A stretch of 64,000 nt of DNA. It comes from Paenibacillaceae bacterium (GTDB taxonomy: Bacteria > Bacillota > Bacilli > Paenibacillales > Paenibacillaceae). The notes beneath the pieces are model-generated. The model saw only the letters and a list, made by a program, of their open reading frames with translations. It was not told the origin of the DNA and ran no database searches. Below are positions 63,943 through 64,000 of the stretch, piece after piece. The first letter of the stretch is position 1. Every line of letters begins with the position of its first letter. The DNA lies in the NCBI GenBank assembly GCA_004134985.1, contig REGQ01000023.1, positions 39,704 to 103,703 on the forward strand, read 5' to 3'. The position numbers and the translations under genes are program-made.

Positions 63943-64000
63943 CCCTCGTATTTAAGGAGTTTTCTTACGAATGCTCACTCATTCGCAGGATTTCACCGTG

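Overview
The window looks like a chromosomal segment of a spore-forming, low-to-mid GC Firmicute of the Paenibacillus type. The evidence is strong Shine-Dalgarno sites, frequent TTG and GTG starts, T-box control, bacillithiol genes (bshA, bshB1), a forespore-type diadenylate cyclase (CdaS), YpjB and a b6c1-type qcrABC operon. A long block, about 38.5-59.1 kb, keeps the gene order known from Bacillus subtilis (ypiF-qcrABC-ypjABCD-dapB-mgsA-bshB1-bshA-cca-birA-panBCD-dinG-ypmB), with rex, mtaD and two TPR genes inserted. I see no rRNA, tRNA, CRISPR array, insertion sequence or prophage.

Layout. 0-5 kb: truncated purT with an unusual leader, then a heterodimeric ABC exporter. 5.0-5.9 kb: gene-free repeat region with a G-quadruplex motif and small hairpins. 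5.9-17 kb: acetyltransferase, double-GTPase dynamin, nth, S-layer-homology protein, GerMN lipoprotein and N-acetylmuramoyl-L-alanine amidase. 17-21 kb: leuCD, a divergent LysR regulator and an MtnU-type omega-amidase. 21-29.2 kb: mtnE, then a proline T-box followed by proB-proA-proI-mtnW-mtnX-mtnB without a visible break. 29.4-36.1 kb: acetyltransferase, cdaS, noncoding repeats, an M20 dipeptidase with an in-frame 30-bp tandem repeat, and hbd-ackA-dnaD. 36.3-59 kb: an FtsH-like protease with a membrane partner, then the conserved ypmB-to-ypiF block. 59-63.1 kb: IDEAL-domain protein, gamma-carbonic-anhydrase-like protein, an unrecognised 395-residue protein, a histidine phosphatase and a sigma factor/zinc-finger anti-sigma pair. 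63.1-64 kb: gene-free, with second copies of the repeats at 5.6 and 31 kb.

How the genes fit together. Methionine salvage is well represented (mtnU, mtnE, mtnW, mtnX, mtnB, and mtaD acting on methylthioadenosine), but mtnW-X-B lie downstream of the proline genes and their T-box rather than behind a SAM riboswitch. Rex is encoded here, and a Rex-like dyad lies upstream of the qcr promoter, suggesting redox control of the menaquinol:cytochrome c reductase. dapB, panBCD, birA, cca and the bacillithiol genes form a housekeeping cluster.

The most interesting observations are the T-box-proBAI-mtnWXB arrangement, two ungapped copies of a 138-bp noncoding repeat 33 kb apart, the in-frame repeat in the dipeptidase, a terminator 30 bases before panB, and a leader hairpin that contains the purT ribosome-binding site. 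No clearly new multi-gene system is visible.
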